Source of the DNA: Fratercula arctica
Taxonomy: Eukaryota; Chordata; Aves; Charadriiformes; Alcidae
Reading direction: 5' to 3'
Length of the DNA: 64,000 bases
NCBI GenBank assembly: GCA_947846985.1
Contig: CANTUZ010000001.1
Span: forward strand, 32,326,727 to 32,390,726
Below the pieces are notes generated by a model. That model saw only the letters and a program-made list of their open reading frames with translations, was not told the DNA's origin and ran no database searches. Positions 53,075 to 64,000 of this stretch are shown here, piece by piece (within the stretch, counting starts at the first letter, position 1; every line of letters starts with the position of its first letter). A program made the position numbers and the translations under genes.

Positions 53075-53430
53075 ACTGTCAGACAGTTTTTAATCTAGTT
53101 CTGTGCTTGCTATTTTATTTTTTTTTTGGACATAAATCCGAATATCACAAGACTCTAAATTATATGCAATATGAAATGCTAAGCAGGCTGCAAACATGCT
53201 GTTACTTTATCAAACTCATAATCTCCAAAATAAAAAAAAAAAAAAAAAAAGAGGTTGGTTTGACTAGAAACCCTTTACATAAAGCCATGTTTGCTAGCAC
53301 TCATTATATTTCTGATCTTTTCTACCTCGTGAACTCCATGACAATTTTTCCACTAGTTTCTATGGTACAGGTTCAAGGCCAGCCAGTCTATACTCATCTG
53401 AGCCATCCAGCTCAGCTGTTGGAAGACTGA
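53075..53430 (-). mobile_element. Ancient CR1-type LINE fragment, pre-RT region
   Basis: A diverged CR1 fragment in minus orientation. The reverse complement of about 53250-53310 (GCTAGCAAACATGGCTTTAT, then TCAAACCAACCTC) aligns by eye with the young copy at 43487-43543 (CCAGCACGGGTTTAGGAAAG, then TTCACCAACCTGATC). It is interrupted by an A19 run at 53232-53250. The 107-codon plus ORF at 53107-53430 is an antisense shadow. Confidence 0.6.
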
Positions 53431-53915
53431 CATGCCGCTATCAATCTCTCTGCACCTTGCACAATTTTCAAATTATTCTTAATTTTAAGAATCAGGATCA
53501 GTGAACCAGACAGCTCCCCCACACCAGTGAACCTGCCAATTAAACAGGCTTATCCGTAGTAATATCTTTGATGTCTTGGCTAATGCCCTCTTTTAATTAA
53601 CCACTGATCCGGATTTGGCTTTTAATGTTCCAGTCGCTTCATGGTACAAGGCTGTCCACAGCCTCCAAGAACGCTGCCTTGCAGCTAAGCTACTCTGCCG
53701 TCAAAGCTCATCCACTGTCCAAAAGCCGCCAAGGTTTATGCCCTACTTTCCCTGGACACTCTTGGGGATTTTAACACATCCAGAGAGTCTATCAGAATAA
53801 ATCTGCAAAGATGCACGCAAACCTCTGGATGCAAGACTGTAGTAGGGGAACACAGTTTTTACTCCCTTCACAGCCTTATTCGCCATACTCAAGTTCAGAG
53901 ACTTGGGCCTGTCTT
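53431..53915. other. Intron, no gene seen
   Basis: Sequence between an old CR1 fragment and a young CR1 tail. It could include more decayed CR1, but nothing is clear enough to call. Confidence 0.5.
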
Positions 53916-54012
53916 CACAGAATCACAGAATGGTTCGGGTTGGAAGGGACCTTAAAGATCATCTAGTTCCAACCCCCCTGCCATGGGCAGGGATGCTTCC
54001 AATAGACCAGGC
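53916..54012 (-). mobile_element. CR1 LINE, short 3' tail
   Basis: A 97-bp CR1 3' end in minus orientation: CACAGAATCACAGAATGG, then GGTTGGAAGGGACCTTAAAG, then ATCATCTAGTTCCAACCCCC, then AATAGACCAGG, where it is truncated. It belongs to the same family as the copy at 39039-39820. Confidence 0.92.
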
Positions 54013-55549
54013 GAAAGACCATGAAAAGACATCTAAAGTGCTACACGTCTGCCTGGGTATTTCCATAGTCACATCAGCCTAGAAGCCAAAGGATGAATAA
54101 AGCATGAAAGTGGCAATTCCTTGTTAAAAATACCTACTCAAAATAAAGCAGATGATAGTACAAGATAAATGAATAGGTCTAGAAGACTAGCTAAAATCAG
54201 TGATTAGAAGGGAAAACCGGCATTTTCCCATGCAACTTACACTCTCAGTTGCCCTGTGTGGGGTGGCAGGTATAAGTACACTGTGAGTGCAGCTCCAGAC
54301 AGGCTGGTCTACGTAACCCGTAGCTTCATCATTAGCTCATGCTCACCCTGACCTACCTGCCCAAATACCAATTCATAAAGGAGTTTCAACTGTTGACTCT
54401 TTCAAGTGAGATGATAGAGAGATATGCTGGGAAGACACTGATTCCAGCTTCAAATTCTGCTGACAATCATCAACAAATGAACAGAATGTGGTTAAAAGGC
54501 TTAAGGCAAACTTAATAAACAGGCACTGAGGAAATTTGCTGAAATTGTGCAGAAGACGGTTTGATAGGGGTTGGGTGGGTTTTTTTTTTTGAGAGAGATG
54601 GAGCGGCTTGGAGATTTTAATGTCTTAGTTTTCTAGTCTGACTGCACCCAGCTCCAATTTCCAGCCACTGGGTCTTGTTAGACCATTGATTGCTAAGTTG
54701 AAGAGCCTGCTATTAAAGCATTTCTGCCCATCCAAGCACTTATGCACTCTCCACATTTATCAAACCTAATACAAACAAATCATGTTTTCTTGAATCTTCC
54801 ATTAGGCCTATTTTTCAGCTTCTTAATAATTCTTATTGGCCTGAGAAAGTTCAGTTCACGAAATGTCTCTCCTGAGACATTGTCTCTCACAGCCAGAATT
54901 GACAGCATGTGGGACAGGACCTGGAGTTTGGGATCTGCTCTTTGTGAGCTGTGCCAGGGAAGGCAGAGATGAAGATCTGCCTCAGGACGCACGATTGCCA
55001 GGCAGCAGGAGAAAGTGGAAGAAAGTGCAGTAAGGACAGGCTATGGGCACATGTGCCTCCAGCTCCTCAGCAGGTAGAAGGTAGGTTGTTGTTTCCCAGC
55101 GTTCAGGTTGGAAGCCCCGGTAGCTCCTGTTGCCGACTTATGCTGCTGTGCAGGCTATTGCATGTGACAGCTGGACAAGGAGCAGCCCCCTCCTACACTA
55201 GACCTCAGCTCTGCTCTTCCAGACCAGAGGCATTTTGTGGCACCTCTCTTCTAGTCAAAGGGCAGCCTCAAAGCTGGTGTCCTTCTCAGACCACCCTTCC
55301 CTGGCAGCCACACAGCTAGGGAACAGGATCGCCCGGTCTTTGCTTGGCACTCCCTTATTTAGGCATCCAAAGATACACACTACATCTGTTTTGCTGACCA
55401 CGGCACAGAATGATGACCTCATGTTTAGCTGTCGATGATGCATTATACACAGGAAAGAGCCTCTGCCCTAACCCTCCCACAAACCTACGTACTGCAAGCC
55501 CCATCTACAGGGTATTGCTGGGTGTATGAACTTCATATTTGGCCATATT
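54013..55549. other. Intron, no gene assigned
   Basis: Includes a GC-richer block at about 54880-55330 with overlapping ORFs on both strands (the longest is 122 codons at 54951-55319, plus). None resembles a known protein. Confidence 0.5.
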
Positions 55550-56235
55550 AAAATGTTATCCTAACTAACTATCCAAATGATTCTGCATCAGCAATGTATC
55601 TCCCTATTGACTACATTCTCAGTCTGTATCATCTCGAAACTTCACAGTAACTATCTCCTTGATCACTGACTAAAAATAAATAGGACCAAGAACCAAATCA
55701 CAGCAACATTTTAGTGATAATTCTCTGCTTAACATTTGCCAGTTTGAAACCTGCAGATCATTTTTGTATAGTTAAATGAAAGGGAAACTAATACAGTATA
55801 TGTTCTTATTCAAGATGACAAACAGGACGTCCTCAAAGATTTAACAGAAAAAAGCATTACCTCCTTTGCTGAACAAGTTGTAATCAAAAAAAGGGGGAAA
55901 ATTTTTGGCACAATCCATTTCCCCTCCACCTACATTGATTAGCATTACATTAATCTCCTTAATTTTCAACTGACTGACGCCCAAGTCAGGTGTTTTATTG
56001 GGTTTTGTACAGTCCCTTTTAGTTTTTAGATACCTGGCTATCCAGTTCACCTTTCAAATAGTGGCACAGCATTTGCTTTTTCAGTCTTGTAGAACTGCAG
56101 TGCTCAAAAATTATCAACAGCAACTGTTGATAAGAGTTTCTTCAACAGCTCTTTTAGAACTCTTGAATGCAAATTGTTCAGACTTGCTCATTTGAAAACC
56201 TTCAATTTTAATTAGTGTGTAGATCTTGTCTTCAA
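55550..56235 (-). mobile_element. Ancient CR1-type LINE fragment spanning RT region
   Basis: A decayed CR1 in minus orientation. In reverse complement, about 55590-55680 reads TTTTTAGTCAGTGATCAAGG and AAGTTTCGAGATGATAC. These correspond to the region around the catalytic FADD box of the young copy (TTTATCAATGATCTGG, GAGTTCGCAGATGACACC, 43823-43881). The part at about 55980-56190 matches the segment 5' of the RT core in old amniote CR1, for example GCAAATGCTGTGCCACTATT followed by TGAAAGG. No open frame survives. It is a second old copy, because it overlaps in element position with the one at 53.1-53.4 kb. Confidence 0.58.
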
Positions 56236-58780
56236 TAGCTGTTAATCAACATCTTGGCGTTATTATTGGAACGAGAATGTCTATGATACCAACACTGTGA
56301 GATAGTAGCTATTGAATGGTTTAATTGTCCAACAACCTGGCCAATTTTCTCTGTTATGACATTAAGTGACTAGCAAATTGCCTCGATAACCCAAACAGAT
56401 TTCATTAGCATGGCTTCCTAATACACTTCAAAAATTCTCTACCCCTTATAGCTGAGATTTCTCCTCATAACCTTTTGTACTGTAATAAGTAAAAGTAGCT
56501 GTTTTCTGTAACCAGGTCATTTTCATGGACAGACTCTCAGTGAAGCTGATGCTGTTCGGACACATGAGTGAGCTGAACCAGAAAGCTGGTAAAGCACCAG
56601 CTTTCCTGTGGTGTGCTCCAGTCCTGAATCCTCAGCTCCATGGTGTGCTCAAGCTTCCAGACCAGGAGGTTCAGGAAAACGATGGAAGTTGAGGAGGAGT
56701 GAAGTTATTTTCCAAAAGGAAACATGTAGGACAGATTGAGGGGCAGATACCTATCCCCTGCCTCCTTATACTTGTTTTCCTGTGTAGCTGATAGATGCCA
56801 GCACTGCATTTTCACTGTCTCCAGGATGGATTGTCTGACTGAGAAGAAACCGAAAAACTCCACAGATTGCCCTCCTGGTACAGCCCAAAGGATGAGTAAC
56901 TTGGAAATGGAGTACTATTACTACAGCCACTCTCTTAAGTGTGTGCGTGAGAGAGTGCTTAGTATATTTTCTGACTTAATCTGGAACTAAAACAACACCT
57001 TTGCAATCGCTGGATTCCAGTGCTATTCCTCCCTTGAACAGCCAATCCCAGCAAACCGGTGACACGAACAATTTGTGAAGCAGCAGCCATTTCAGGATTG
57101 CTAACTATCAACATCAGCAAGCAGGGATGCTTCAGCTGTGCAGGGCAGAAACAGAGGCAGTTTGCTCATGGCATGGGAAAGCACACAGTAGAAGGTTGCT
57201 CCCTCTCAATCCAAGTGGGAAAGAAGAAGCAGGACACACTTGGAACATCTCAGCTCTTCTGCGTCTGGTGCACACCACAAAGACTCTCAGAGCACAAGAG
57301 CTGTTCAAGTCTCTAGACTTGATTGCAAGAAATACCTTTATACCTTTACTAAAATGAACTTTCGCATGATCTTCCAGAAGATGGACAAAAAGACAGAGAA
57401 AAGGAAATCCAGTTATTCTAGTTACACCTTCAGAAAACACTGAGCTGTACGAAACCACTAAAATACTTCCCACCTCACTAAAACTACACGGCCCCGCAAT
57501 ACCATATGTTATCACCAAGTGCATCCCAAGAACAAGGGCTCTTTTTAAAAGTCGTCTTGTAGTACCGCCCAGAAAGTGGAAAATTTTCACAGAGACGTGC
57601 CAGCCTCCAATTTTTTGTTACAGATGACTGTCAGCTGCAGTAAAGTAAAGTTACATGGGTTTGTGGTGATGAAAATTTTACAGCAGCTCTCCGTTTTTTC
57701 AAGTCTCAAAGGTTTAAATGTAAATATTCATGATCTCCACAGAGTATATTTTCCACATCAAATTGATTTCGAATATTTTATCATACAAACCACTAAAATG
57801 ATTTTGCATGAACTTTCAAAGAATACTTACTTGTTCACAAAAGTGGAAAATTTCAACTGCAAGTGTCAGAACATTGAGAAGATGATGAGCATGAAAAACT
57901 AAGTGAGCAGATACTGTTCTGTAACTGCTGTCTCTTAAAATGTAGACAGTTTAGCTGGCCATGAAGAATTTTCTATCTTTTACAAATCCCAGCTTTCTTT
58001 GGAAATCCCTACTTACTTGTGCCAGGACATTCCTAGCTCAGCTTCAAAGTATTTCAAGATCACTGTGTTAAGATGAAAGCACCACAGAAATAATTCTCTT
58101 AGGATTTAACAGCCACTAAAATGGTTCAACACTGTAGCTATGCACAATCTAAGCACATTAACTGAATTTTCCATCACTTAATGATAAACTAAATTTGAAC
58201 AGAAGTCTCCTATAATGGCCAAAAAAAAAAAAAATCATACTTAAAACTATTTGGTTCTTTCATTTTCTCAATTATTCATTCAATAATTGTGAAATGAGTT
58301 AATTTTGAAAAAAATTAACAAAAAGTCTAAATGTCTGAAAACTAGAAACTGATTGGAATCTCCTTGACTGCATCAATGGCATCAAAGAGTTAAAATTAAA
58401 ACCATGACTAATTCCTGATAAATCAAATCTAATGAATAATATCTGCTTAATATATCACATAGAGCAGCAGAAAAAATTAGCGTATCAGTGCTAGGGATAC
58501 CCTGGCAAAGGAGAATAGCAAGGAAAAAAAAAGTGCATTTATTTCTACTAGATTCAGTTATCAACTAATAAAATATTATAGTGGTGACTCTACAGTACCG
58601 ATAAGCAGGCTTAGAGACAGTGGAGCACTAAGAATAAAATATTTAGATATAGAGCAGAAGAATTCATAGAAGAATAATCTGACTTTTCACTGCTAATCAG
58701 GCAAAGCAGGATACATCTACCTGTAAAGTGAAACATACGTCTTGAAAAAGATGGGACCTCCTCTCCAGGTCCAGCCCAAG
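56236..58780. other. Region upstream of KCTD4, no coding exon seen
   Basis: Mainly AT-rich sequence between the old CR1 and KCTD4. It could hold KCTD4 promoter or untranslated exon sequence on the plus strand. A strong donor consensus, CCCAAG|GTAAGTG, closes it at 58780/58781 next to a GC-richer stretch (58760-58990). No ORF is recognised. The one at 57132-57590 (minus) has no known similarity. Confidence 0.4.
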
Positions 58781-59758
58781 GTAAGTGCTCGCTCCCGCCC
58801 ACGCTGGGGAATGCATGCTGCGGCACCCAGGGATGTGCAGGGAGCTTCCCCTTTCCTGCTCCGAGCTGCAGATGTTTAAAGGGGAAACCCTTTTCCAAGA
58901 GGCAACCGAGAGCGAGCCTCAAAGCACAGATTCATGGAGAGAAGACAGCCATTTGATTCGAGTGTGCTCTGCCGATGTTTCCCCCCCTCCCCATACCCAA
59001 GTGTTGCTAAGCTATAATGTTATGTGATGTTCAAAGCTATCTGTAGGCACACTAACCCTTTGTTCCACAGGGCAGCCGAGTTGTTTCTATCAAGAAAAAA
59101 TGAATTGATGCTAGGTAGCCTTGATGATTTAAAAAAAAAAAAAATAATCCCTGAGTAAATCTCTCTATAAAACAGTTTTTCATCTGTGACACAAAGAAAG
59201 GCAAAAAGCAAAACCTAATCAGGCTGCAGTTTTTGGTGCGGATGCTCCCATCAACTGCAAATGGAAGCTTTAACCACAAACTGAAAACAGTCAGACCAAC
59301 AAGTCCTCAGCATCACTTCCAGGGTATCTTCTGTGAAAACATCTTACCACCATGCACGTGTCCGATAAACGCGGAATATGTATGTGCATGCACTCCAGAG
59401 ACAACACCCACCTTGTACAGACAGGGACACCTTTCCCTTCAGTGATGTCCTGCTGTACGCATCAGCTACTGTGATCGGTACCAAAAAAAATGTGAAAAGA
59501 TGCTTTCTGAAAATTAAAATCCTTTAAACGTAAAGGAAGCTATCTGTTTAACACCAGAAGCACTAAACATGATTTGGCCACCTGATACTACAAATATATC
59601 TTAAAGTATTAAAAGTAAGATGCCATTTAGAATAGTGGTACGTGATGTGAATAACCCCCAAAACTATGTAAACTTTTTAGACTTAAAGGAAAGAAAGAGA
59701 CAAACAGTTGTTATACCCTACTTCCCTTATACAGTTAAATGCAAATTCTCCTTTACAG
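58781..59758 (+). other. Possible KCTD4 5'-UTR intron
   Basis: A 978-bp candidate intron just upstream of the KCTD4 coding exon. The donor GTAAGT follows CAAG at 58780. The best acceptor before the ATG is TTCTCCTTTACAG, ending at 59758; a second one, CTTATACAG, is at about 59734. If used, the coding exon would start near 59759 with about 200 nt of leader. That KCTD4 in mammals has an untranslated upstream exon is from memory; the pairing here is inference. An A run of about 14 lies at 59131-59144. Confidence 0.3.
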
Positions 59759-59873
59759 TCATATTCCTGATATCTCCTTGCATACACAGCTGATACGCCA
59801 CCTACTGCAAACCCGAGCTGACAGTCGGAGCAATGCTAGCAGCATTTCCATTCCAACATCGTGCCGGAGCTGA

Positions 59874-60734
<861 letters not shown>

Positions 60735-61240
60735 TCACAAAGGCAAAGGAAATGAGCATGCAGCCAGAAAAGCTCCTTGACCTGCAGCCTCCTGGCATCA
60801 CAAATAATGTATTGAACTAGCCTCCTACCACAGAGCTCAGCCGCTAATCAATTGATGTGAGCTAATGGTATGTAAATCTCATAATGACATCCAACTCTGA
60901 CTTACTTAAGCCGAATGAAAATTTTATGCCTGAATTTAATAAAACCTATCTGTTAAACATTGTAAACACAGGTCGAATGCTTTATGCTCTTTGTAATATA
61001 TGTTTTCTCAATGCTGCCTTTCAACCAGAGAGTCTAGCTGAATTTTTGTGTACTTGTATGACTAACGTGCATACCCCTAACTGCCCTGCTGAACAGCAGG
61101 GAGACTATTTTCATATAATAAGCAGGCTTAAAATATGTTTTGCTTATAACAAATTCAGAATGGATTTTAACTGGAATAAATGATTTTGAATGTTCAGGAG
61201 TCTTTATGCTAATCTATTGCATTGAATTTGCAAAAATAAA
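60735..61240 (+). terminator. KCTD4: KCTD4 3' UTR with candidate poly(A) signals
   Basis: The sequence after the KCTD4 stop contains three AATAAA hexamers at 60938-60943, 61175-61180 and 61235-61240. Which of them is used cannot be decided from sequence. A 99-codon open frame at 60884-61183 lies inside this stretch. It has no known similarity and is probably UTR. Confidence 0.5.
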
Positions 61241-63885
61241 AACAGGATTGCAAGAGAGTTTGAAATTAATCAACTTGATTTTAAAGTGAAATGATTTCTC
61301 GACTCACTTAAACCCAAATTTACAGCTGTGTTACTACAGTAATAACAATTGGCAAAACCACGTAAACCAACAAAATAATGTTGGGGGGGATTAGTTCTAT
61401 TATGGGAAATGAGTTGAAATCTGCACAGAATGTTAAAATTTCTAATTATATATACGTATCAAATGGCTAATAAAAATATTTGACATAAAGTTTTGTGTAA
61501 CAGGTTTCCAGTAATGACATCCTACAATGCTAAAGTCACTGTTTCCTACTAATAATTTGTGCTCGTAAGGACAGGCAGTTAACAGAGCCCTTGCTTTGCA
61601 CAATGGCTTACTAAAAGCAACTAGTACTATTGGTTTTGAATAGACCTGCTGGCATTTAAAATGCATCGCTCTAAGTAATACAACAAATACCTTCTTTCTC
61701 CTTGTCTCCACTATTTATCCAATCTTTTCATTTATATTTTAAACAAAGTTTTAATAGCTTCTATGGAACAACTGTAACTAATTTAACCACAAACCAGTCG
61801 CTCCACAAAAGCGGACTAAAAAATCATCACAAAAGGCAAAAAGAAGCTGCACTAACTCTAAGTTTAAGCTTTGTCCATCGTTGAACCCAACCATCATTCA
61901 CAGCTCAAACGAACCCCAAATTCAAGTCAAACGCTATTAAAGAATGAAAAAACAACCAAGTAGTTTCTCAACTTTCCCAAAACACCAATGTTGTACAGAA
62001 AAAAAGAAATACTAAGAATGTCAACAAAATGCAATACAATCCATACTAGAAGCGACAACTGAGGAAAACAGCTAACACAAGACAGACTGAGAACAGTTTT
62101 CCATCAGATTTTAGAGGGGAAAAAAAATCCACCCTTAGTAGTACTAAGGCATACTTTTCAGGCATACAAGCTGAAGAACTGTTCACGTATCCCAAAACTT
62201 CTCCGAGTTTGTTCTAATATATTATCTATCTACAAACAAAAGATATACAGTAAAATACAATTCTTTACACACTTCTTTTACACTCCTAGGCCATCCCAGC
62301 TAGAACTCCAATGCTGTGTGTCATTCTCCCTCCTTCACCCCCCCCCCCCCCCAAATTATTTTCAAATATCTTCAAAAAAATCCTCATTAACCACCAGTCT
62401 TGTACATACAAGAACCTCTAGCACTTCTGTGCAAAGTAATTTTGAAAGCTCCCCTAAAAGAAATCCAAAATCCTGCTGATCTTCTAGGACAAGAATTAGA
62501 AACACCATCACACAGAGCAATGACATAAAAAGCCCTTTGTGGACACCATTCTCTACATGGGCAAGAGAAAGTGACAAGACAATCTAGAAAAGCTCCATAA
62601 CTAATCTACAAGTTTTAAAGCAGCATGCTCTGAGTGCTGTCAAATACGCAGCCCGCGTAAGCACAAAGTCTGGAGGAGGCTGTTGCTCCTAGGATGTCAA
62701 ATCACCCACTTTCACTTAAATGCTTTTGGTTATAACCTTCACTTGTAATGGAACTTTGATATTTGAAGTGTCACCGCAGTTGAAAAGAAAGAAGAAAAAT
62801 AGCAAAAATCAATTTCGATTTCAAACAATTAATATATGGGAATTAAAATCTATTGTGATTGCTTGCCTTTCAGTTGGGCTTTTAGGATGCCAAACATCAA
62901 GGAATCGTTAGCACTTCAGAAAGCAGTACCAGTTTTTCATCGTAGCATGACTTCCCTCATGAAAAAGCAGTAGAGAATTTGATGGCTCTGCATTTATTGT
63001 AGAAAATACTTTTGGAATACAAGCTATTAACAAGCTGGTAATCACAGGTAAAATTCAAGCCATCTGAAATATCTTCTAAGAATATTCTATAGCTGTTCTT
63101 AGAAGATTTACTGGAAAGCTTTTATTTGCCAGCCATTTGGTTCAGAGTACCTACTTTCCTCTTAACCTATGAAAAAGAAAGAGCACTTGAAACTCTTATT
63201 TTTTTTTGTTAAGTGAAAAATGTACATCTCTAATCACTAGTAAAAATAAATTCCTGTGTTGTTGTTTGTTTGGCTTTTTTAAAATTTAAAACTCAATGAT
63301 TCATTATGTTACACACTTTTCACTACATATTTTTTCTTTAGTTCTGTGTAAATAATACTGACATCTATGGCATATGTGTAAAGTCATCTGTTGTAACACT
63401 AACTTCAGTCTTGTCTTCTTTTCCCATTTTCATGAGCACTCATGCATTTCTACAAGTGTCAGGGTTTGAAATTTTTACATGCCATCTCTCATCGAAGGCA
63501 CATCCCTCAGCTGTTTGAGTCACACGGCAGAAACAGAAGGAAGACGGGGGTAAAAAACTCATTCTCTTCCCCATTCACATTGAAGAAATCCACAAATATG
63601 TTGAATCACACCATATCAGCTACAATCAGATACTTCAAACTAGTTATAAACTTGAATAGTTTTTCAAACTAGGGTGGGGAAGTGTCTTGCTTTGGTATAT
63701 GAACAAAATGACCACATAAAACCTCCATACTGTGAATAATGTTCCTTTTTTACTCCATAAATATGCTAAAAATAACACAAATATATTTTGCCTATGTTCA
63801 GCCACTCAAGTGGATACTTGTGTTCCATCTCGCTTTTTTTTTTTTCTGGGGTGCCAGAAAAGGTAGCCAGTTATACATCAGTTAC
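61241..63885. other. Downstream of KCTD4, GTF2F2 intron, no gene seen
   Basis: AT-rich sequence with only short unrecognised ORFs. A run of 15 C is listed separately. No CR1 copy was recognised here. Confidence 0.6.
62338..62352. repeat. Poly(C) tract, 15 bp
   Basis: Fifteen C on the plus strand following CTCCCTCCTTCA. It is G on the GTF2F2 sense strand, as for the other long C runs in this window. Confidence 0.9.
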
Positions 63886-63948
63886 CTTTTCTGTCTTTTC
63901 TTTAAGATTGGAAATTTCATATTTAACACTACTACGAAAGTGAGAAAG
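63886..63948 (-). other. Unassigned exon-like block, minus strand
   Basis: A 63-bp block on the minus strand with an acceptor (CTTGATTTTGCAG, AG at 63950-63949), a branch-point-like CTGAC about 22 nt upstream, and a donor GTAACT at 63885-63880. One in-phase frame gives 21 codons, LSHFRSSVKYEISNLKEKTEK, a helical, charged peptide. A second frame is also open. It does not match any part of RAP30, and I do not recognise another gene. It could be an alternative exon, an exon of another minus-strand gene, or chance. Confidence 0.22.
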
Positions 63949-64000
63949 CTGCAAAATCAAGTGCTTAAGTCAGAAATACTAACAGTTGTTCTAACATTAC

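Noticed and set aside
53107..53430. 107-codon plus-strand ORF with a poly-Lys stretch
   Set aside because: Poly-Lys comes from an A19 tract, and the rest is antisense to an old CR1 fragment.
60884..61183. 99-codon ORF after KCTD4
   Set aside because: Lies in the likely 3' UTR with an AATAAA inside it, is AT-rich, and has no recognised similarity.

Overview
The window is vertebrate nuclear DNA, almost certainly from a bird. The evidence is interrupted exons with GT/AG borders, AT-rich introns tens of kilobases long, and at least seven 3'-anchored CR1 LINE copies, several ending in the ATTCTATGATTCTATG-type tail typical of avian CR1. There is also a solo LTR of the avian ERVL type. Nothing bacterial (operons, CRISPR, IS elements) is present, and I found no tRNA or rRNA gene. 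The species cannot be fixed from this sequence alone.

Two genes are recognised. On the minus strand, three consecutive internal coding exons of GTF2F2 (RAP30, the small subunit of transcription factor TFIIF) lie at 50532-50613, 14525-14624 and 6991-7134. All have correct splice sites and joining phases. Together they match human RAP30 residues about 102-210 (family length 249). The last exon should lie left of base 1 and the 5' exons right of 64000, so most of the window is GTF2F2 intron, including one intron of 35,907 bp. On the plus strand, KCTD4 (BTB/T1 domain protein, 257 aa) is complete in one coding exon at 59961-60734. It is probably nested, antisense, inside a GTF2F2 intron, as in human. 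A strong splice donor at 58781 and an acceptor ending at 59758 may outline its untranslated 5' exon and intron.

Layout: 1-178, CR1 tail at the left edge. 178-6990, last part of the GTF2F2 penultimate exon's downstream intron, with one CR1 (4330-4800). 6991-14624, two GTF2F2 exons. 14625-50531, the giant intron, holding CR1 copies (21.5, 39.0, 42.2 and 43.5 kb), an older CR1 (30.5 kb), a solo LTR (27.25 kb), homopolymer tracts, a microsatellite and one unexplained exon-like block on the plus strand (17874-18017). 50532-50613, GTF2F2 exon. 50614-64000, the next intron, with decayed ancient CR1 pieces (52.2-53.4 and 55.6-56.2 kb), a short CR1 tail (53.9 kb), KCTD4, and a second exon-like block on the minus strand (63886-63948).

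No clearly new biological system was found. The best leads are the two unassigned exon-like blocks, the possible KCTD4 5' exon, the C-run strand bias (every C/G run of 14 or more puts G in the GTF2F2 transcript), and the deep-age CR1 fragments. All identifications rest on reading and recall; no search was run.
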